Position numbers and translations under genes: made by a program
Notes under the pieces: generated by a model
The model's database searches: none
What the model was told of the DNA's origin: nothing
What the model saw: the letters and a program-made list of their open reading frames with translations, nothing else
Part shown: in pieces, positions 17,554-27,551 of the stretch
Layout: each line of letters begins with the position of its first letter
Position numbering within the stretch: position 1 is the first letter of the stretch
Source of the DNA: Chitinophaga arvensicola
GTDB lineage: Bacteria; Bacteroidota; Bacteroidia; Chitinophagales; Chitinophagaceae
Direction: 5' to 3'
NCBI RefSeq assembly: GCF_900110835.1
Contig: NZ_FOJG01000002.1
Span: 896,979 to 960,978, forward strand
DNA length: 64,000 nt

Positions 17554-18525
17554 ATGCAGCCACAAATACCAGATCATATCAGGCAACTGGCCGATAAATG
17601 GATTGCGGGAACGATTACCGCTTCTGAACGTGATGTTTTGCTGGAATGGTATAGCCGGCAGGTACCTGCGGAAATTCCATGGGAATCTGCAGATGCACAT
17701 GAAACCGCCATGGAAGAACGATTGTACGCCGATCTGCAACATAAATTGCAGCCATCGGTGATACCTGTGAAAAAGAACAACTGGAAACGTTTAGCGCAGG
17801 CCGCCGCCGTACTGTTACTGATCGCTGCCGGCTGGGCAGGCATCAGCAAATGGCAGCAAGTGAAGCCTATTGTCATTACAGCAGATGGCAGTATCAAAAA
17901 AATGATCCTGCCCGACAGCAGCATTGTATGGCTGAAAGGCAACAGTTCCCTCTCCTATCAGCAGGATTTTGGAAAAAAAACACGGCAGGTAGTCTTAAAA
18001 GGAGAAGGTTTATTTGAGATCAAGAAAGATGCGGCACATCCTTTTATTGTGGAAAGCGGACAATACACTACACGGGTACTGGGCACCAGTTTTAATATAA
18101 AAGAACAAACAGGGAACAATACCTTCTCCCTGCTGGTATTAACGGGCAAAGTGCAGGTGGAAAAGAAAAGCAGCAAAGATAATGTTCAGCCACTCCTCAT
18201 TACCCCGGACTACCAGTTTACCGGCAACAGCCGGGAATCGTCTGTGAGCAAAGCCAGCAGCGCCGACAGGGAACAATCAACCAATGGCACAGAATACGAT
18301 ATGAACTTTAACCGCACGGCATTCCCGGACATCGTTCAACGGATCGAGCAAAAATTTGATATAAAAATCAACGCCAATTACCAACAATTTGAAAATTGCC
18401 GCATTACGGCCGACATCACCGATCAATCATTATCTAATTCCTTAAAACTGATTACCATGGCCATCAGTGCTACCTATAGCATCAGCGATGGCACCATTGT
18501 CATTACCGGAAACGGATGCAGATAA
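17554..18525 (+). CDS. FecR-family anti-sigma factor
   Basis: A 323-residue single-pass inner-membrane protein. The N-terminal cytoplasmic part (1-~85, with LADKWIAGTITASERDVLLEWY) would bind the sigma factor; the transmembrane helix is at about 87-106 (AAAVLLLIAAGWAGI). The periplasmic FecR domain follows (TADGSIKKMILPDSSIVWL, VVLKGEGLFEIKKDAAHPF, TRVLGTSFNIK), then a C-terminal DUF4974/STN-like domain (FNRTAFPDIVQRIEQKFDI, ITADITDQSLSNSLKLI). It is expected to pass a signal from SusC1 to the ECF factor. A possible hairpin (ACAGGG/CCCTGT at 18538-18561) follows the stop. Confidence 0.92.
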   Translation: MQPQIPDHIRQLADKWIAGTITASERDVLLEWYSRQVPAEIPWESADAHETAMEERLYADLQHKLQPSVIPVKKNNWKRLAQAAAVLLLIAAGWAGISKWQQVKPIVITADGSIKKMILPDSSIVWLKGNSSLSYQQDFGKKTRQVVLKGEGLFEIKKDAAHPFIVESGQYTTRVLGTSFNIKEQTGNNTFSLLVLTGKVQVEKKSSKDNVQPLLITPDYQFTGNSRESSVSKASSADREQSTNGTEYDMNFNRTAFPDIVQRIEQKFDIKINANYQQFENCRITADITDQSLSNSLKLITMAISATYSISDGTIVITGNGCR

Positions 18526-18616
18526 AACAATAAAAAAACAGGGATGCGCGAACACCCCTGTATAATAAGTCCAAACAACAAACACCAATTTATTATTTAA
18601 ACTCAACCAAAGTTAC

Positions 18617-21600
18617 ATGAAAAAATGTAAAGGGGAATGTCATGTCTTTTCCTTTCGGGGCAAGGTATTCCAGAACAATGAAAAGCCGGATCCAACCCCC
18701 GGTAAGTTATCATTCATCAAAGTAATTATGCGTTTTGCACTACTCCAATTATTACTGGTATCTATTACCGCCTCCCTTTGCTGGGCTTCGCCGGCATCGG
18801 CTCAAGGCGCGCTGGAGAAAAAAGTAAGCGCCAGTTTTAATGCACAGCCATTGGCTGCCGTGTTACAACAGCTGGGAAAAAAAACAGGCGTACGCTTTGT
18901 GTACAACGATCAGATCCTGGAGAAAAGTAAGCCCGTAACCGCCAGCTTCCGGGCTTCTACGCTCAAACAGGTGCTTGCTACACTGCTGCCCGCTGATCAG
19001 ATCAGTTTTGAACTGGTAGATGATAAATTCATCATCCTGAAAGTAAAGCCGGTTGCGGGCATCGTTCTCACTGCGCCGGATATTGCTCCCGCAGCACCGG
19101 TAATAGCCGCCGTGGTGGCCGATACGTTTACGGTAAAAGGAACAGTAGTGGATAAAGATGGTAACCCTTTACCGGGAGCGACGGTAGGTGTGAGAAAAAC
19201 CACCCGTGGTACTACTACCGATGCACAAGGTCGTTTTTCCATCCGCCTCAATGATGGCGAAACACTGGAATACCGCATGGTGGGCTACCAGTCGGGCAGC
19301 ATACAGCCAACAGCCGGCAGCCCGGTGAAGATTACCCTGGAATCAGCGGTATCCAACCTGGAAGATGTAGTTGTTCTGGGCTATGGCACCAGCCGTAAAA
19401 AAGACCTGACCGGCGCCATTACCACCGTGAAAAGCGATGTATTGAAAAATGTACCGGTTACCCGTGTAGACCAGATGCTCCAGGGTAAAGCTGCCGGCGT
19501 GCAGATTACTTCCATCAGCGGCGCGCCGGGTACGGGAACGTCTATACGTATCCGTGGGGGCAACTCTGTGAATGCAGATAACGAACCGCTGTATGTGATA
19601 GATGGATTGATCGGTGCAGGTGACCTGAACCTTATTAACCCGGAAGATATTGAATCCATACAGATCCTGAAAGATGCTTCTGCTACAGCTATCTACGGTG
19701 CACGTGGCGCCAACGGCGTCATCATCGTTACCACAAAAACAGGTAAAACCGGCGAAGATAAAATCAATGTAAACATTTACAACGGCTGGCAACAGGTACC
19801 CAAATATATTGACATGATGGGGGCGGCGGATTTTGCAAAGCTGGCCAACGAAAGTTCTAAAGACTACGGCGGGCCTGTACTTTACAGCAACCCGGATTCA
19901 TTGGGCCGTGGAACCGACTGGCAACGGGAAGTTTCGCGGGTAGCACCTATGCAGAATATAACGTTGAGCACCAGCGGCGGAAAAGATAACTATCACTATT
20001 TTTTATCTGCCAACTACCTGAACCAGGATGGTATCATCATCAATTCCGGCTTTAAGCGTTACCAGTTAAGGGTGAACCTCGACAAATACGTAAAAAAGAA
20101 TGTGAAAGTGGGCACCATCCTGAACATCGGCCGCTCTGAAATCAAGAATAATACGGTTTCTCTCGGCGGACAAAACTACGGGCAATCTGCCTTGTCGTAT
20201 AACCCCGCCTCTACGGTGTACAACCCGGACGGCTCCTTTACCAGTAAAAAGCCAAACGATCAGATGGTGTACGAGAACCCCGTAGCGCAAGGTACTTTAC
20301 CGGTAGACAATACCACCAGCAATAATATCATCGGCAACCTGTATGTACAGTGGGACATCATTCCCGGTCTTACTTTCAAATCGCTCTTTGGTTCCGAACT
20401 GAATTTTATAAAGAACAATACCTACTCACCAGGCAGTCTGCCAACAAGGACATCAGACAGCAAAGGAGGATTGGCCACCAGCGGCGTCGGCAACAGGCTG
20501 ATGTGGCTGAGTGAAAATACGGTGACCTACGATAAACAGATCGGCAAAGATCACCATATCAATATCCTGGCCGGTACCACCTATCAAACCTCCAACGCCG
20601 ACACCATTGGCGCCACCGGAGACAAATATGCCACCGACATCTTCCAGTATAATAACCTTGGAGCCACCGACCAGACCACCTTCCGGATAGGATCCAGATA
20701 TGAACAGTTTACCATTGTATCTTTCCTGGGAAGAATTAATTACAGTTATAAAGATAAATACCTGTTTACCCTCACCGGCAGATCAGACGGCGCCTCCCGC
20801 TTTGCAGAAAATCATAAGTATGCCTTTTTCCCTGCTGCGGCAGTAGCCTGGCGCATGGAAGAAGAACCTTTTATCAAACAACTCAACGTGTTTGACAACC
20901 TGAAATTACGCGCCAGTTATGGTTACAATGGTAACCAGGCTATTCAGACCTACTCTTCTCTCGCCGCACTCAGCTCTGTCAGCGGATATATGATCGGCGG
21001 CAAACAGATCCTCGGTTATGTACAATCGCAGTTGCCCAATCCCGATCTGAAATGGGAAACAACCCGTCAGTTTGATATGGGCCTGGAAGCGGGTTTCCTG
21101 AAAGGTAAGATCAGCGTGGAAGTGGATTACTATAATAAACGTACCAAAGACCTGTTGCTCAGTCAGCAGCTACCCACACAAACCGGTTTCACCAGCAAGA
21201 TTACCAATATCGGTATAGTAGAAAATAAAGGGGTGGAATTGCTCATCAACACCCAGAATATTTCCCGTAAAAACTTCAGTTGGGAAACCTCTTTCAACAT
21301 CTCCGGCAACCGCAGTAATGTGGTAGACCTGGGCGGCGTAGAAAGTTTCAACCTGGCAGGGATTGATTTCGGCGGTTACAGCACTGTGAGCAAATTACAG
21401 GTGGGCCACCCGGTAGGCACCTTCTGGGGCGCAACCTACTATGGCGTACGTAAAACGAATGATGTACCAAAAGGCGCCGTGGATCCCAGCGCCAATCCAA
21501 AATTAGGCGATCCTTTATATGTAGACCGTAACGGCGATGGTAAATTCGGAGAAGAAGATTTTAGCGAGATTGGTAACGGTAACCCCAAATTCTTTGGTGG

Positions 21601-22072
21601 AATCGGTAACACGTTCCGTTATAAAAATTTATCGCTGAACATCTACTTCCAGGGATCCTTTGGTAACGACGTGATGAACCTGGCGGATGATTTCTACAAA
21701 ACAGGAGAGCCACTGACCAACCAGTACGCCATGATCAAAGACCGCTGGTCGCCATCCAATCCCAACTCCGATATTCCGCGTGTTAACTCCCGGAACTATA
21801 TCCCTTCTACCATGTGGGTATACAAAGGTTCTTTCCTGCGGCTGAAATCTGTGAACCTGGGCTATAACCTCAGCGGCGCCCAAATGCATAGCAAATGGAT
21901 CAATAACCTGAATGTATATATTACAGCTACCAATCTTTTCAATATCACCAACTACCCTTACTACGATCCTGAAACCAACTCCTACGGTACCAGTTCTACC
22001 CTGCGCGGCTTTGACAACACCAACTATCCGCAGAACAGAACCTATGCCGTTGGCGTGAACCTGACATTATAA
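18617..22072 (+). CDS. SusC/RagA TonB-dependent glycan transporter with STN domain
   Basis: A 1,151-residue outer-membrane protein. A long N-terminus precedes the signal peptide (MRFALLQLLLVSITA to PASAQ). Then come: an STN domain (~65-145, FNAQPLAAVLQQLGKKTGV), which contacts the FecR protein; a carboxypeptidase-regulatory-like domain (~172-245, GTVVDKDGNPLPGATVGV); the TonB plug (LEDVVVLGYGTSRKKDLTGA, IRIRGGNSVNADNEPLYVID, ILKDASATAIYGARGANGVI); and a 22-strand barrel ending in the typical C-terminal strand (YAVGVNLTL). With SusD it makes a glycan importer powered by TonB. The presence of STN together with the ECF/FecR genes upstream means that it is also a sensor. Confidence 0.95.
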   Translation: MKKCKGECHVFSFRGKVFQNNEKPDPTPGKLSFIKVIMRFALLQLLLVSITASLCWASPASAQGALEKKVSASFNAQPLAAVLQQLGKKTGVRFVYNDQILEKSKPVTASFRASTLKQVLATLLPADQISFELVDDKFIILKVKPVAGIVLTAPDIAPAAPVIAAVVADTFTVKGTVVDKDGNPLPGATVGVRKTTRGTTTDAQGRFSIRLNDGETLEYRMVGYQSGSIQPTAGSPVKITLESAVSNLEDVVVLGYGTSRKKDLTGAITTVKSDVLKNVPVTRVDQMLQGKAAGVQITSISGAPGTGTSIRIRGGNSVNADNEPLYVIDGLIGAGDLNLINPEDIESIQILKDASATAIYGARGANGVIIVTTKTGKTGEDKINVNIYNGWQQVPKYIDMMGAADFAKLANESSKDYGGPVLYSNPDSLGRGTDWQREVSRVAPMQNITLSTSGGKDNYHYFLSANYLNQDGIIINSGFKRYQLRVNLDKYVKKNVKVGTILNIGRSEIKNNTVSLGGQNYGQSALSYNPASTVYNPDGSFTSKKPNDQMVYENPVAQGTLPVDNTTSNNIIGNLYVQWDIIPGLTFKSLFGSELNFIKNNTYSPGSLPTRTSDSKGGLATSGVGNRLMWLSENTVTYDKQIGKDHHINILAGTTYQTSNADTIGATGDKYATDIFQYNNLGATDQTTFRIGSRYEQFTIVSFLGRINYSYKDKYLFTLTGRSDGASRFAENHKYAFFPAAAVAWRMEEEPFIKQLNVFDNLKLRASYGYNGNQAIQTYSSLAALSSVSGYMIGGKQILGYVQSQLPNPDLKWETTRQFDMGLEAGFLKGKISVEVDYYNKRTKDLLLSQQLPTQTGFTSKITNIGIVENKGVELLINTQNISRKNFSWETSFNISGNRSNVVDLGGVESFNLAGIDFGGYSTVSKLQVGHPVGTFWGATYYGVRKTNDVPKGAVDPSANPKLGDPLYVDRNGDGKFGEEDFSEIGNGNPKFFGGIGNTFRYKNLSLNIYFQGSFGNDVMNLADDFYKTGEPLTNQYAMIKDRWSPSNPNSDIPRVNSRNYIPSTMWVYKGSFLRLKSVNLGYNLSGAQMHSKWINNLNVYITATNLFNITNYPYYDPETNSYGTSSTLRGFDNTNYPQNRTYAVGVNLTL

Positions 22073-22109
22073 TAAAGCGGTCGATTGATGATATTTTAAA
22101 CAAACAATC

Positions 22110-23549
22110 ATGAAGAAAATAATTTTAATAGCCATAGCATTTGCCTCTTTTACTTCCTGCCAGCAATCGCTGACGGAAGAACCTAAGAGTTTCCTTTCTC
22201 CTGAACAGTTCTTTAAATCCGACCAGGACGCCATACAGGGCGTAAACGGCGCTTATTACTGGCTGGTGGGCAGCTATCCCAACCGGCTCTTTCAACAGGA
22301 ATTATGGTCTGTATTAGACGAGAATTGTGATGTGATCAGATCTCCGCATCCGGGGCCCCTGAATCTCACTGCCGGATCGCCGGGCTCCGCACCGGTCATG
22401 TACAGCGGTCTTTATAAAGGCATCTATGCTGCCAACCTGGTGATCGACAAGGTGACTAAATCGCCGGGGATTTCCCCCGAAACAAAAAAGCGGGTACTGG
22501 GAGAAGCCAAATTCCTGCGGGCACTTTTCTACTATTACCTTACAGGCTTATTCGGCGATGCCGTACTGTATACGGAAAGCAACTATGCCAATATCGATGC
22601 ATCGAAAACATTCCCGAGAACACCGGTAGCGGATATACGTAAACAGATGATTGCCGATCTTACCGAAGCGGCAGCGGGTTTACCGGCCACCTATACTATT
22701 GCTGACAAAGGACGCGCCACCAGCGGCGCCGCCCTGGCCCTGCTCACCAAAGTATATTTATGGACAAAGGATTTTCCAAAGGCAGAAGAAACCGCGTTGA
22801 AAATAAAGACAGCCGGCAATTACATCCTGTTGGACGATTACGCATCGGTATTCAGCGCCAGCAATGAATTCAACAAAGAATCCATTTTTGAAATAGATTT
22901 CCAGACAGATCTGCTAAACAGCTACCAGCATGCTTTTTACTCTCCCAACAATACCGTTGGCGTAGAGCCTTTCAAAAGCAAGCCCTGGTACCGCAGCTAT
23001 GTGCCGTATCATACTTTTGCCAATAGCTTTGATCCGAAAGACAAAAGAAAAGCCGCCATTATAGCCACCGGTTATAACGGGCAGGCCTTTGCACCAGACG
23101 CCACCAACAAGGTAGATGTATGGTTCGGCCCGAAATGGTGGCGCCTCGATGCCGGCGAACGTAACAGCGGCCTGGATATTTATTTGCTGAGATATGCCGA
23201 CGTATTGCTCATGCTGGCAGAAGCAGCCAATGAAAACGGGCATAATGATGTGGCTTTCGGCGCCCTGAATGAAGTAAGGAAGAGAGCCGGACTGGATGAT
23301 GCTGCCGGTCTTTCGCAGGACCAGTTCAGGAATGAAATATACCAGGAGCGTGCCTGGGAACTCTGCGGAGAAGGGCACCGCCGCTTTGATCTGGCCAGGT
23401 GGGGCAAATATCCGCAGGCAGCTGTAACGGCCTCCGCTACAGAAGAACCGGAGTTATCGGCCTCTTACAAGCCTTATTATGTACTGTTACCCATTCCGGC
23501 AACGGAAGTGCAGAAGAATCCTGCACTGGGGCAGAATACAGGATACTAA
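22110..23549 (+). CDS. SusD/RagB surface glycan-binding lipoprotein
   Basis: A 479-residue lipoprotein (lipobox FTSC, Cys17) that caps the SusC barrel. SusD features: the N-terminal FLSPEQFFKSDQDAIQGVNGAYYWL, TPR-like helices (GEAKFLRALFYYYLTGLFGDAVLY, ALLTKVYLWTKDFPKAEETAL), and the C-terminal LRYADVLLMLAEAANENG, RKRAGL, ERAWELCGEGHRRFDLARWGKY and PIPATEVQKNPALGQNTGY. It follows susC after 37 bp and ends the operon at a strong terminator. The substrate is not predictable from sequence alone. Confidence 0.95.
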   Translation: MKKIILIAIAFASFTSCQQSLTEEPKSFLSPEQFFKSDQDAIQGVNGAYYWLVGSYPNRLFQQELWSVLDENCDVIRSPHPGPLNLTAGSPGSAPVMYSGLYKGIYAANLVIDKVTKSPGISPETKKRVLGEAKFLRALFYYYLTGLFGDAVLYTESNYANIDASKTFPRTPVADIRKQMIADLTEAAAGLPATYTIADKGRATSGAALALLTKVYLWTKDFPKAEETALKIKTAGNYILLDDYASVFSASNEFNKESIFEIDFQTDLLNSYQHAFYSPNNTVGVEPFKSKPWYRSYVPYHTFANSFDPKDKRKAAIIATGYNGQAFAPDATNKVDVWFGPKWWRLDAGERNSGLDIYLLRYADVLLMLAEAANENGHNDVAFGALNEVRKRAGLDDAAGLSQDQFRNEIYQERAWELCGEGHRRFDLARWGKYPQAAVTASATEEPELSASYKPYYVLLPIPATEVQKNPALGQNTGY

Positions 23550-23550
23550 A

Positions 23551-23590
23551 AAAAATGGCGTCTCAAAAATATTGAGACGCCATTTTTTTT
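23551..23590. terminator. bidirectional rho-independent terminator
   Basis: A 16-bp stem AAAAATGGCGTCTCAA / TTGAGACGCCATTTTT with a 5-nt loop and A/T tails on both sides. It serves the convergent susD and sugar dehydrogenase genes. Confidence 0.92.
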
Positions 23591-23603
23591 ATTGGTGATC
23601 TTG

Positions 23604-24848
23604 TTATTTTTTTGAGATCCGGTACAGTTTACCCATATCCGTTATAGCATACAGGGCGCCGTCTTTTCCTTCTGTAATATCACGGAAGCGTTGTCCTTCT
23701 CCGGCGAGTAAACGCTCTTCTCCCACTACCTTGTTATTTTCAATAACCAGCCGCGCAATATGCGTTCTGCTCAGGCTGGCAATGAACAGGTTATTCTTCC
23801 ATTCAGGCAGGCCATTACCGCTATAAAAAGTAATACCGCTTGGTGAAATAACCGGGTCCCAGTAGTAAACGGGTTGTTCCAGTCCTTCTTTCTGCTGCAG
23901 GCTATCTCCTACTTTTTCGCCGCTATATTCGATACCGTAGGTAATAATGGGCCAGCCATAGTTTTTACCTGGTTCGATACGATTCAGCTCATCGCCTCCT
24001 CTCGGACCGAATTCTGTTTCCCACAGATCGCCGGTGGCCGGGTTAAAGGCCAGCCCCTGTACGTTGCGGTGGCCATAGGAGTAGATCTCCGGCCTGATAC
24101 CCGTTTTTCCAAGAAAAGGATTGCCGGCTGCAGGTTGCCCGTCTTTGGTAATCCTTACCACTTTACCTAATCCGGAGTTCAGGTCCTGCGCCTGTGGCCT
24201 GGTTTCGAGATCAGAACGTTCGCCGGTGCTTACCAGCAGGTTACCGTCTTTGTCAAACACAATCCGGCCGCCATAATGCAGGTCGCTTTTATGCGCCGGC
24301 GTGGCGCGATATATAACGGCGGCATTTTCTATTTTCTTTTCATCTGCCGATAATTTTCCTTTTGCCACGGCAGTAAGTGTGCCTTCGGGTCTTTCTTCAG
24401 AAAACACCCAGTACACCATCCGGTTGCTTCCGAAATCAGGATCCACACGGATACCCAGTAAACCGCCCTGTCCGGCGAACTTTACCGGAAGGATACCGGT
24501 GATCGGCTCACTTAATTTTCCGTCGGTAGATGCGATACGCAATACGCCGCTTTTCTCGGTGATGATTAAACGACCATCCGGGAGATTGGTAATTCCCCAG
24601 GGAGATTTAAGCGTGCTATCCAGCACTTTATAATCATATGGTGTCACGGTTTTCACGCTGCCAATCCGGGTTTGTCCTGCGAACGCAGGTTTGTAATCAG
24701 AGTTGGCTTTGGTGTTTTCTACCGGTGCGCCGGTGCTGTCTGTTTTCACTACGGGCGACTTTGGTGTGCCTTCTCCGCAGGATACCAGAGCGGATACCCC
24801 GCCAATACAGATCATGGTTAAATAGTGATGCTTCAAATGCTTGTACAT
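23604..24848 (-). CDS. PQQ-dependent sugar (aldose) dehydrogenase lipoprotein
   Basis: A 414-residue lipoprotein (lipobox ALVSC). From residue ~75 it is a six-bladed propeller of the GSDH/YliI type: SPWGITNLPDGRLIITEKSG, GGLLGIRVDPDFGSNRMVYW, HYGGRIVFDKDGNLLVSTGER, YSYGHRNVQGLAFNPATGDLW, TEFGPRGGDELNRI and a closing RDITEGKDGALYAIT. Such enzymes oxidise aldoses to lactones at the cell surface with PQQ as cofactor. The His-Arg-Asn segment (SYGHRN) and GPRGGDE loop are the usual PQQ/Ca sites. It is convergent with the SusCD operon. Whether the organism makes PQQ cannot be seen here. Confidence 0.88.
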   Translation of the reverse strand: MYKHLKHHYLTMICIGGVSALVSCGEGTPKSPVVKTDSTGAPVENTKANSDYKPAFAGQTRIGSVKTVTPYDYKVLDSTLKSPWGITNLPDGRLIITEKSGVLRIASTDGKLSEPITGILPVKFAGQGGLLGIRVDPDFGSNRMVYWVFSEERPEGTLTAVAKGKLSADEKKIENAAVIYRATPAHKSDLHYGGRIVFDKDGNLLVSTGERSDLETRPQAQDLNSGLGKVVRITKDGQPAAGNPFLGKTGIRPEIYSYGHRNVQGLAFNPATGDLWETEFGPRGGDELNRIEPGKNYGWPIITYGIEYSGEKVGDSLQQKEGLEQPVYYWDPVISPSGITFYSGNGLPEWKNNLFIASLSRTHIARLVIENNKVVGEERLLAGEGQRFRDITEGKDGALYAITDMGKLYRISKK

Positions 24849-25006
24849 ATACTTCCTTCAGTTATTTACTTTAAAATCTTCTTAAATATAATATAAGTTC
24901 ACTTAAAAGCAACAGGTAAACAGGAGCAGCGGGCAGCTGCACTTTATGAACGGCAATGTTTAATTCCCTGCTTTGCCTTATTTTCGCAATTTGGCGGTAG
25001 CGGCTG

Positions 25007-25026
25007 ATATCGTTTTACCGCGATAT
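25007..25026. repeat. short inverted repeat in transporter leader
   Basis: ATATCG, 8 nt, CGATAT. It ends 21 nt before the ATG of the POT transporter at 25048. A candidate operator or weak hairpin. Confidence 0.3.
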
Positions 25027-25047
25027 AATTTTTATCATTTGGCCTAT

Positions 25048-26688
25048 ATGAAGAAGTCGAGCAATCATCCAACAGCATTGCCCTTCCTGTTTCTGTCCGA
25101 AATGTGGGAGCGGTTTGGTTTTTACCTGATCCTGGGAATTTTCCAGCTATACCTGACAGACACGGCGAAAGGCGGATGGGGCATGGATCGTGCAACAGCT
25201 GCAGATATCTTTGGTACCTTTATCGCTTTTGTATACCTCACTCCTTTTCTTGGTGGCCTGATCGCCGACCGTAAACTCGGATACAGCAAATCTATTATTA
25301 TCGGGGGCATATTAATGGGCATCGGGTACATAGGCCTGGCAGTACACCACCTGACCGTTTTTTATCTTTCGCTGGCACTGATCTGTATCGGGAATGGCTT
25401 TTTCAAACCCAATATCTCCACTTTACTGGGGAATGTATATAACGATGAAAAGTACCGTAGCCGTAAGGATACGGGGTATAATATCTTTTACATGGGTATT
25501 AATATCGGTGCTTTTATCTGTAACTTCTTTGCAGCTTTTCTTCGCAATACCATCGGCTGGGGCGCCGCTTTCATCGCTGCCGGCATCGGCATGTTCCTCG
25601 GTGTACTGATTTTTGCGATCGGGATGAAACACTATCGCCATGCGGATGTGCGCAAACCGGAACAGCCAGGCGATATGCCGCTGAGCAGGATTTTCTCCGT
25701 GGTATTCCTGCCTGCTATTGTGGTTGGACTGGGCGCCTGGTTTATTCCCGGCAATATCTTCGGATCTGATTCCACGGATGCTTTCATCTTTGCCTGTATC
25801 CCGATATTATTCTTCTTTGTATCTCTCCTGATAAAGGCAGATGCCAAAGACCGCAAACCAATATCCGCACTGCTGGCGATCTTCGCCGTATCTATTGTAT
25901 TCTGGGCCGTATTCAAACAGAATGGTACCGCGCTCACTACCTGGGCGCAATACTATACCGACCGCGAAATTCCTGCTGCCATAGAGCAACCGGCACAACG
26001 CCTGTACCTTGTAGAAACCATTCAGAACAAGCCCGATTCCGTAACCGCCTTTGATGATGAGTTCCGGGTGATACGTGATGCTGCAGGCAAACCGGAAAAA
26101 GTATGGGGCAAGGTGCCTTATTTCAAAAACGTAGCGCCGGAGAAAATGCCGGTAGAAGGAAAAAGCGTGAGTTTGTATAATACTGAATTGTTTCAATCTA
26201 TCAATCCATTCTTCGTTATTACGCTGACGCCCCTGATCGTCGCGTTCTTTGCCTTGCTGCGCAGGCGTAACAAAGAACCGTCTACCCCGTCGAAAATAGC
26301 GTGGGGCCTGCTCATATCGGCATTATCCACACTGATGATGGTAGGCGCGGTATATGTGTGCAGCAATGGCGCTATCAAAGCGTCGCCCTGGTGGCTGATA
26401 GGTTGTTATGGCGTTATCACGGTGGGAGAACTGTTCCTCAGCCCGATGGGATTGTCGCTCGTATCAAAACTAAGTCCTGTGCGCATTACTTCCCTGATGA
26501 TGGGAGGCTGGTTCCTGGCTACTTCTATCGGGAATAAACTCTCGGGAATTCTGGCTACCTTGTGGGATACCTATGATAATAAAGCAAATTATTTCCTGGT
26601 GAACTTCCTGCTACTCGGCGGAGCTGCGGCGGTGATTTTTATGATGCTGGGCTGGCTGAACAGGATTTTCAAGGAGCATGTAAAATAA
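25048..26688 (+). CDS. POT/PTR2 proton-dependent oligopeptide transporter
   Basis: A 546-residue MFS-fold permease from the ATG at 25048 (the open frame reaches 24973, but the added residues have no family match). The proton-coupling motif ExxERF is at residues 18-23 (SEMWERFGFYL). TM1-6 follow with GGLIADRKLGYSKSII and GNGFFKPNIS, which is the POT signature; the C-terminal bundle includes GELFLSPMGLSLVSKLSP. It imports di- and tripeptides with protons at the inner membrane. A ~100-residue insert sits between TM9 and TM10 (about residues 305-395), longer than in the E. coli enzymes but usual in Bacteroidota members. The DUF4256 gene lies 21 bp downstream and shares the operon. Confidence 0.92.
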   Translation: MKKSSNHPTALPFLFLSEMWERFGFYLILGIFQLYLTDTAKGGWGMDRATAADIFGTFIAFVYLTPFLGGLIADRKLGYSKSIIIGGILMGIGYIGLAVHHLTVFYLSLALICIGNGFFKPNISTLLGNVYNDEKYRSRKDTGYNIFYMGINIGAFICNFFAAFLRNTIGWGAAFIAAGIGMFLGVLIFAIGMKHYRHADVRKPEQPGDMPLSRIFSVVFLPAIVVGLGAWFIPGNIFGSDSTDAFIFACIPILFFFVSLLIKADAKDRKPISALLAIFAVSIVFWAVFKQNGTALTTWAQYYTDREIPAAIEQPAQRLYLVETIQNKPDSVTAFDDEFRVIRDAAGKPEKVWGKVPYFKNVAPEKMPVEGKSVSLYNTELFQSINPFFVITLTPLIVAFFALLRRRNKEPSTPSKIAWGLLISALSTLMMVGAVYVCSNGAIKASPWWLIGCYGVITVGELFLSPMGLSLVSKLSPVRITSLMMGGWFLATSIGNKLSGILATLWDTYDNKANYFLVNFLLLGGAAAVIFMMLGWLNRIFKEHVK

Positions 26689-26709
26689 CTTTATCAATGC
26701 ACCCATCAT

Positions 26710-27276
26710 ATGAAAAGCACTAAAAAGAAATTGTCCGCCGAACAAAGCCAGTCGCTGCTCAGCGTACTGGCTACGCGCTTTGAGAAAAACAAAAACCGTC
26801 ATAAAGGCCTGGAGTGGGCGAAAGTACAAGCCAGGCTGGAAGCCCATCCGGAGAAGCTGTGGTCGATCGATGAGATGGAAATTACCGGTGGAGAACCGGA
26901 TGTGGTGGGTTTTGATAAGAAAACAGGGGAATTTATATTTTACGATTGCTCCGCCGAAACGCCCAAAGGCCGTAGAAGTATCTGTTATGATCATGAGGCG
27001 CTGGAAGCAAGAAAGGAACATAAACCAGCCAACAGCGCGGTAGAAATGGCCGCTGATATGGGTATTACGCTCTTAACCGAAGAGCAGTACCGCGAATTAC
27101 AGCAGTTGGGCAACTTCGATACCAAAACATCCAGCTGGATTGCAACACCTCCCGCGATCAGAAAACTTAACGGCGCACTCTTTATGGATCGCCGGTACGA
27201 TCATGTTTTCCTATATCATAACGGGGCGGAATCTTACTATGCAGCCCGGGGCTTCCGTGGCGCGTTGCGGGTATAA
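26710..27276 (+). CDS. DUF4256 family protein
   Basis: A 188-residue soluble protein of the uncharacterised DUF4256 family. Blocks: LLSVLATRFEKNKNRHKGLEW, MEITGGEPDVVGFDK, FIFYDCSAETPKGRRSICYD, ITLLTEEQYRELQQLG, FDTKTSSWIATPPAIRKLNGALF and a closing GFRGALRV. It has no signal peptide or membrane segment. The second gene of a two-gene operon with a POT transporter; no function is known for the family and context does not add one. Confidence 0.85.
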   Translation: MKSTKKKLSAEQSQSLLSVLATRFEKNKNRHKGLEWAKVQARLEAHPEKLWSIDEMEITGGEPDVVGFDKKTGEFIFYDCSAETPKGRRSICYDHEALEARKEHKPANSAVEMAADMGITLLTEEQYRELQQLGNFDTKTSSWIATPPAIRKLNGALFMDRRYDHVFLYHNGAESYYAARGFRGALRV

Positions 27277-27289
27277 CCTCCTTCAGCAT

Positions 27290-27318
27290 CAGGGTCTGGC
27301 CATCTCCGGCAGGCCCTG
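27290..27318 (+). terminator. candidate weak terminator hairpin
   Basis: CAGGGTCTGGCC, 6 nt, GGCAGGCCCTG pairs with one mismatch and one bulge just after the DUF4256 stop, followed by a C/T-rich rather than pure T tail. A second, smaller hairpin (CCGGTC/GACCGG at 27376-27390) follows and has a T-run only on the minus strand. Confidence 0.35.
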
Positions 27319-27485
27319 ACATCCTTCTTTCTCTCTGCTGTCAATGCTTTTACGGCATCTCCCTATATAAAAAAACCGGTCGCTGACCGGCATTTAAACG
27401 GGCTTGCAAACCCCTCTATTTTGTAAGATAACGCCCTCACTTATAGCATTATTGTGCACAAAAAAATATAGTTATAAAACCGTGT

Positions 27486-27512
27486 TTTGCTGCGTCAGAC
27501 CGTATACTTTTG
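27486..27512 (+). promoter_or_regulatory. candidate rph promoter
   Basis: TACTTTTG (27505-27512) is a perfect -7 box. A TTTG lies upstream at 27486-27489, but with a spacing of 15 rather than about 19. The -7 box overlaps the longer alternative start of rph (27510), which argues for the ATG at 27552. Confidence 0.35.
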
Positions 27513-27551
27513 GTCCTTCATCTCTCCCAAAAAATCATCAAAAAGAAAAGA

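Noticed and set aside
18538..18561. ACAGGG/CCCTGT hairpin after fecR as a terminator
   Set aside because: Stem of only 6 bp and no T tail; susC lies 56 bp further on and is expected to be in the operon.
24973..25047. Longer N-terminus for the POT transporter
   Set aside because: The added 25 residues have no family match, and the ATG at 25048 places the ExxERF motif at the usual position.
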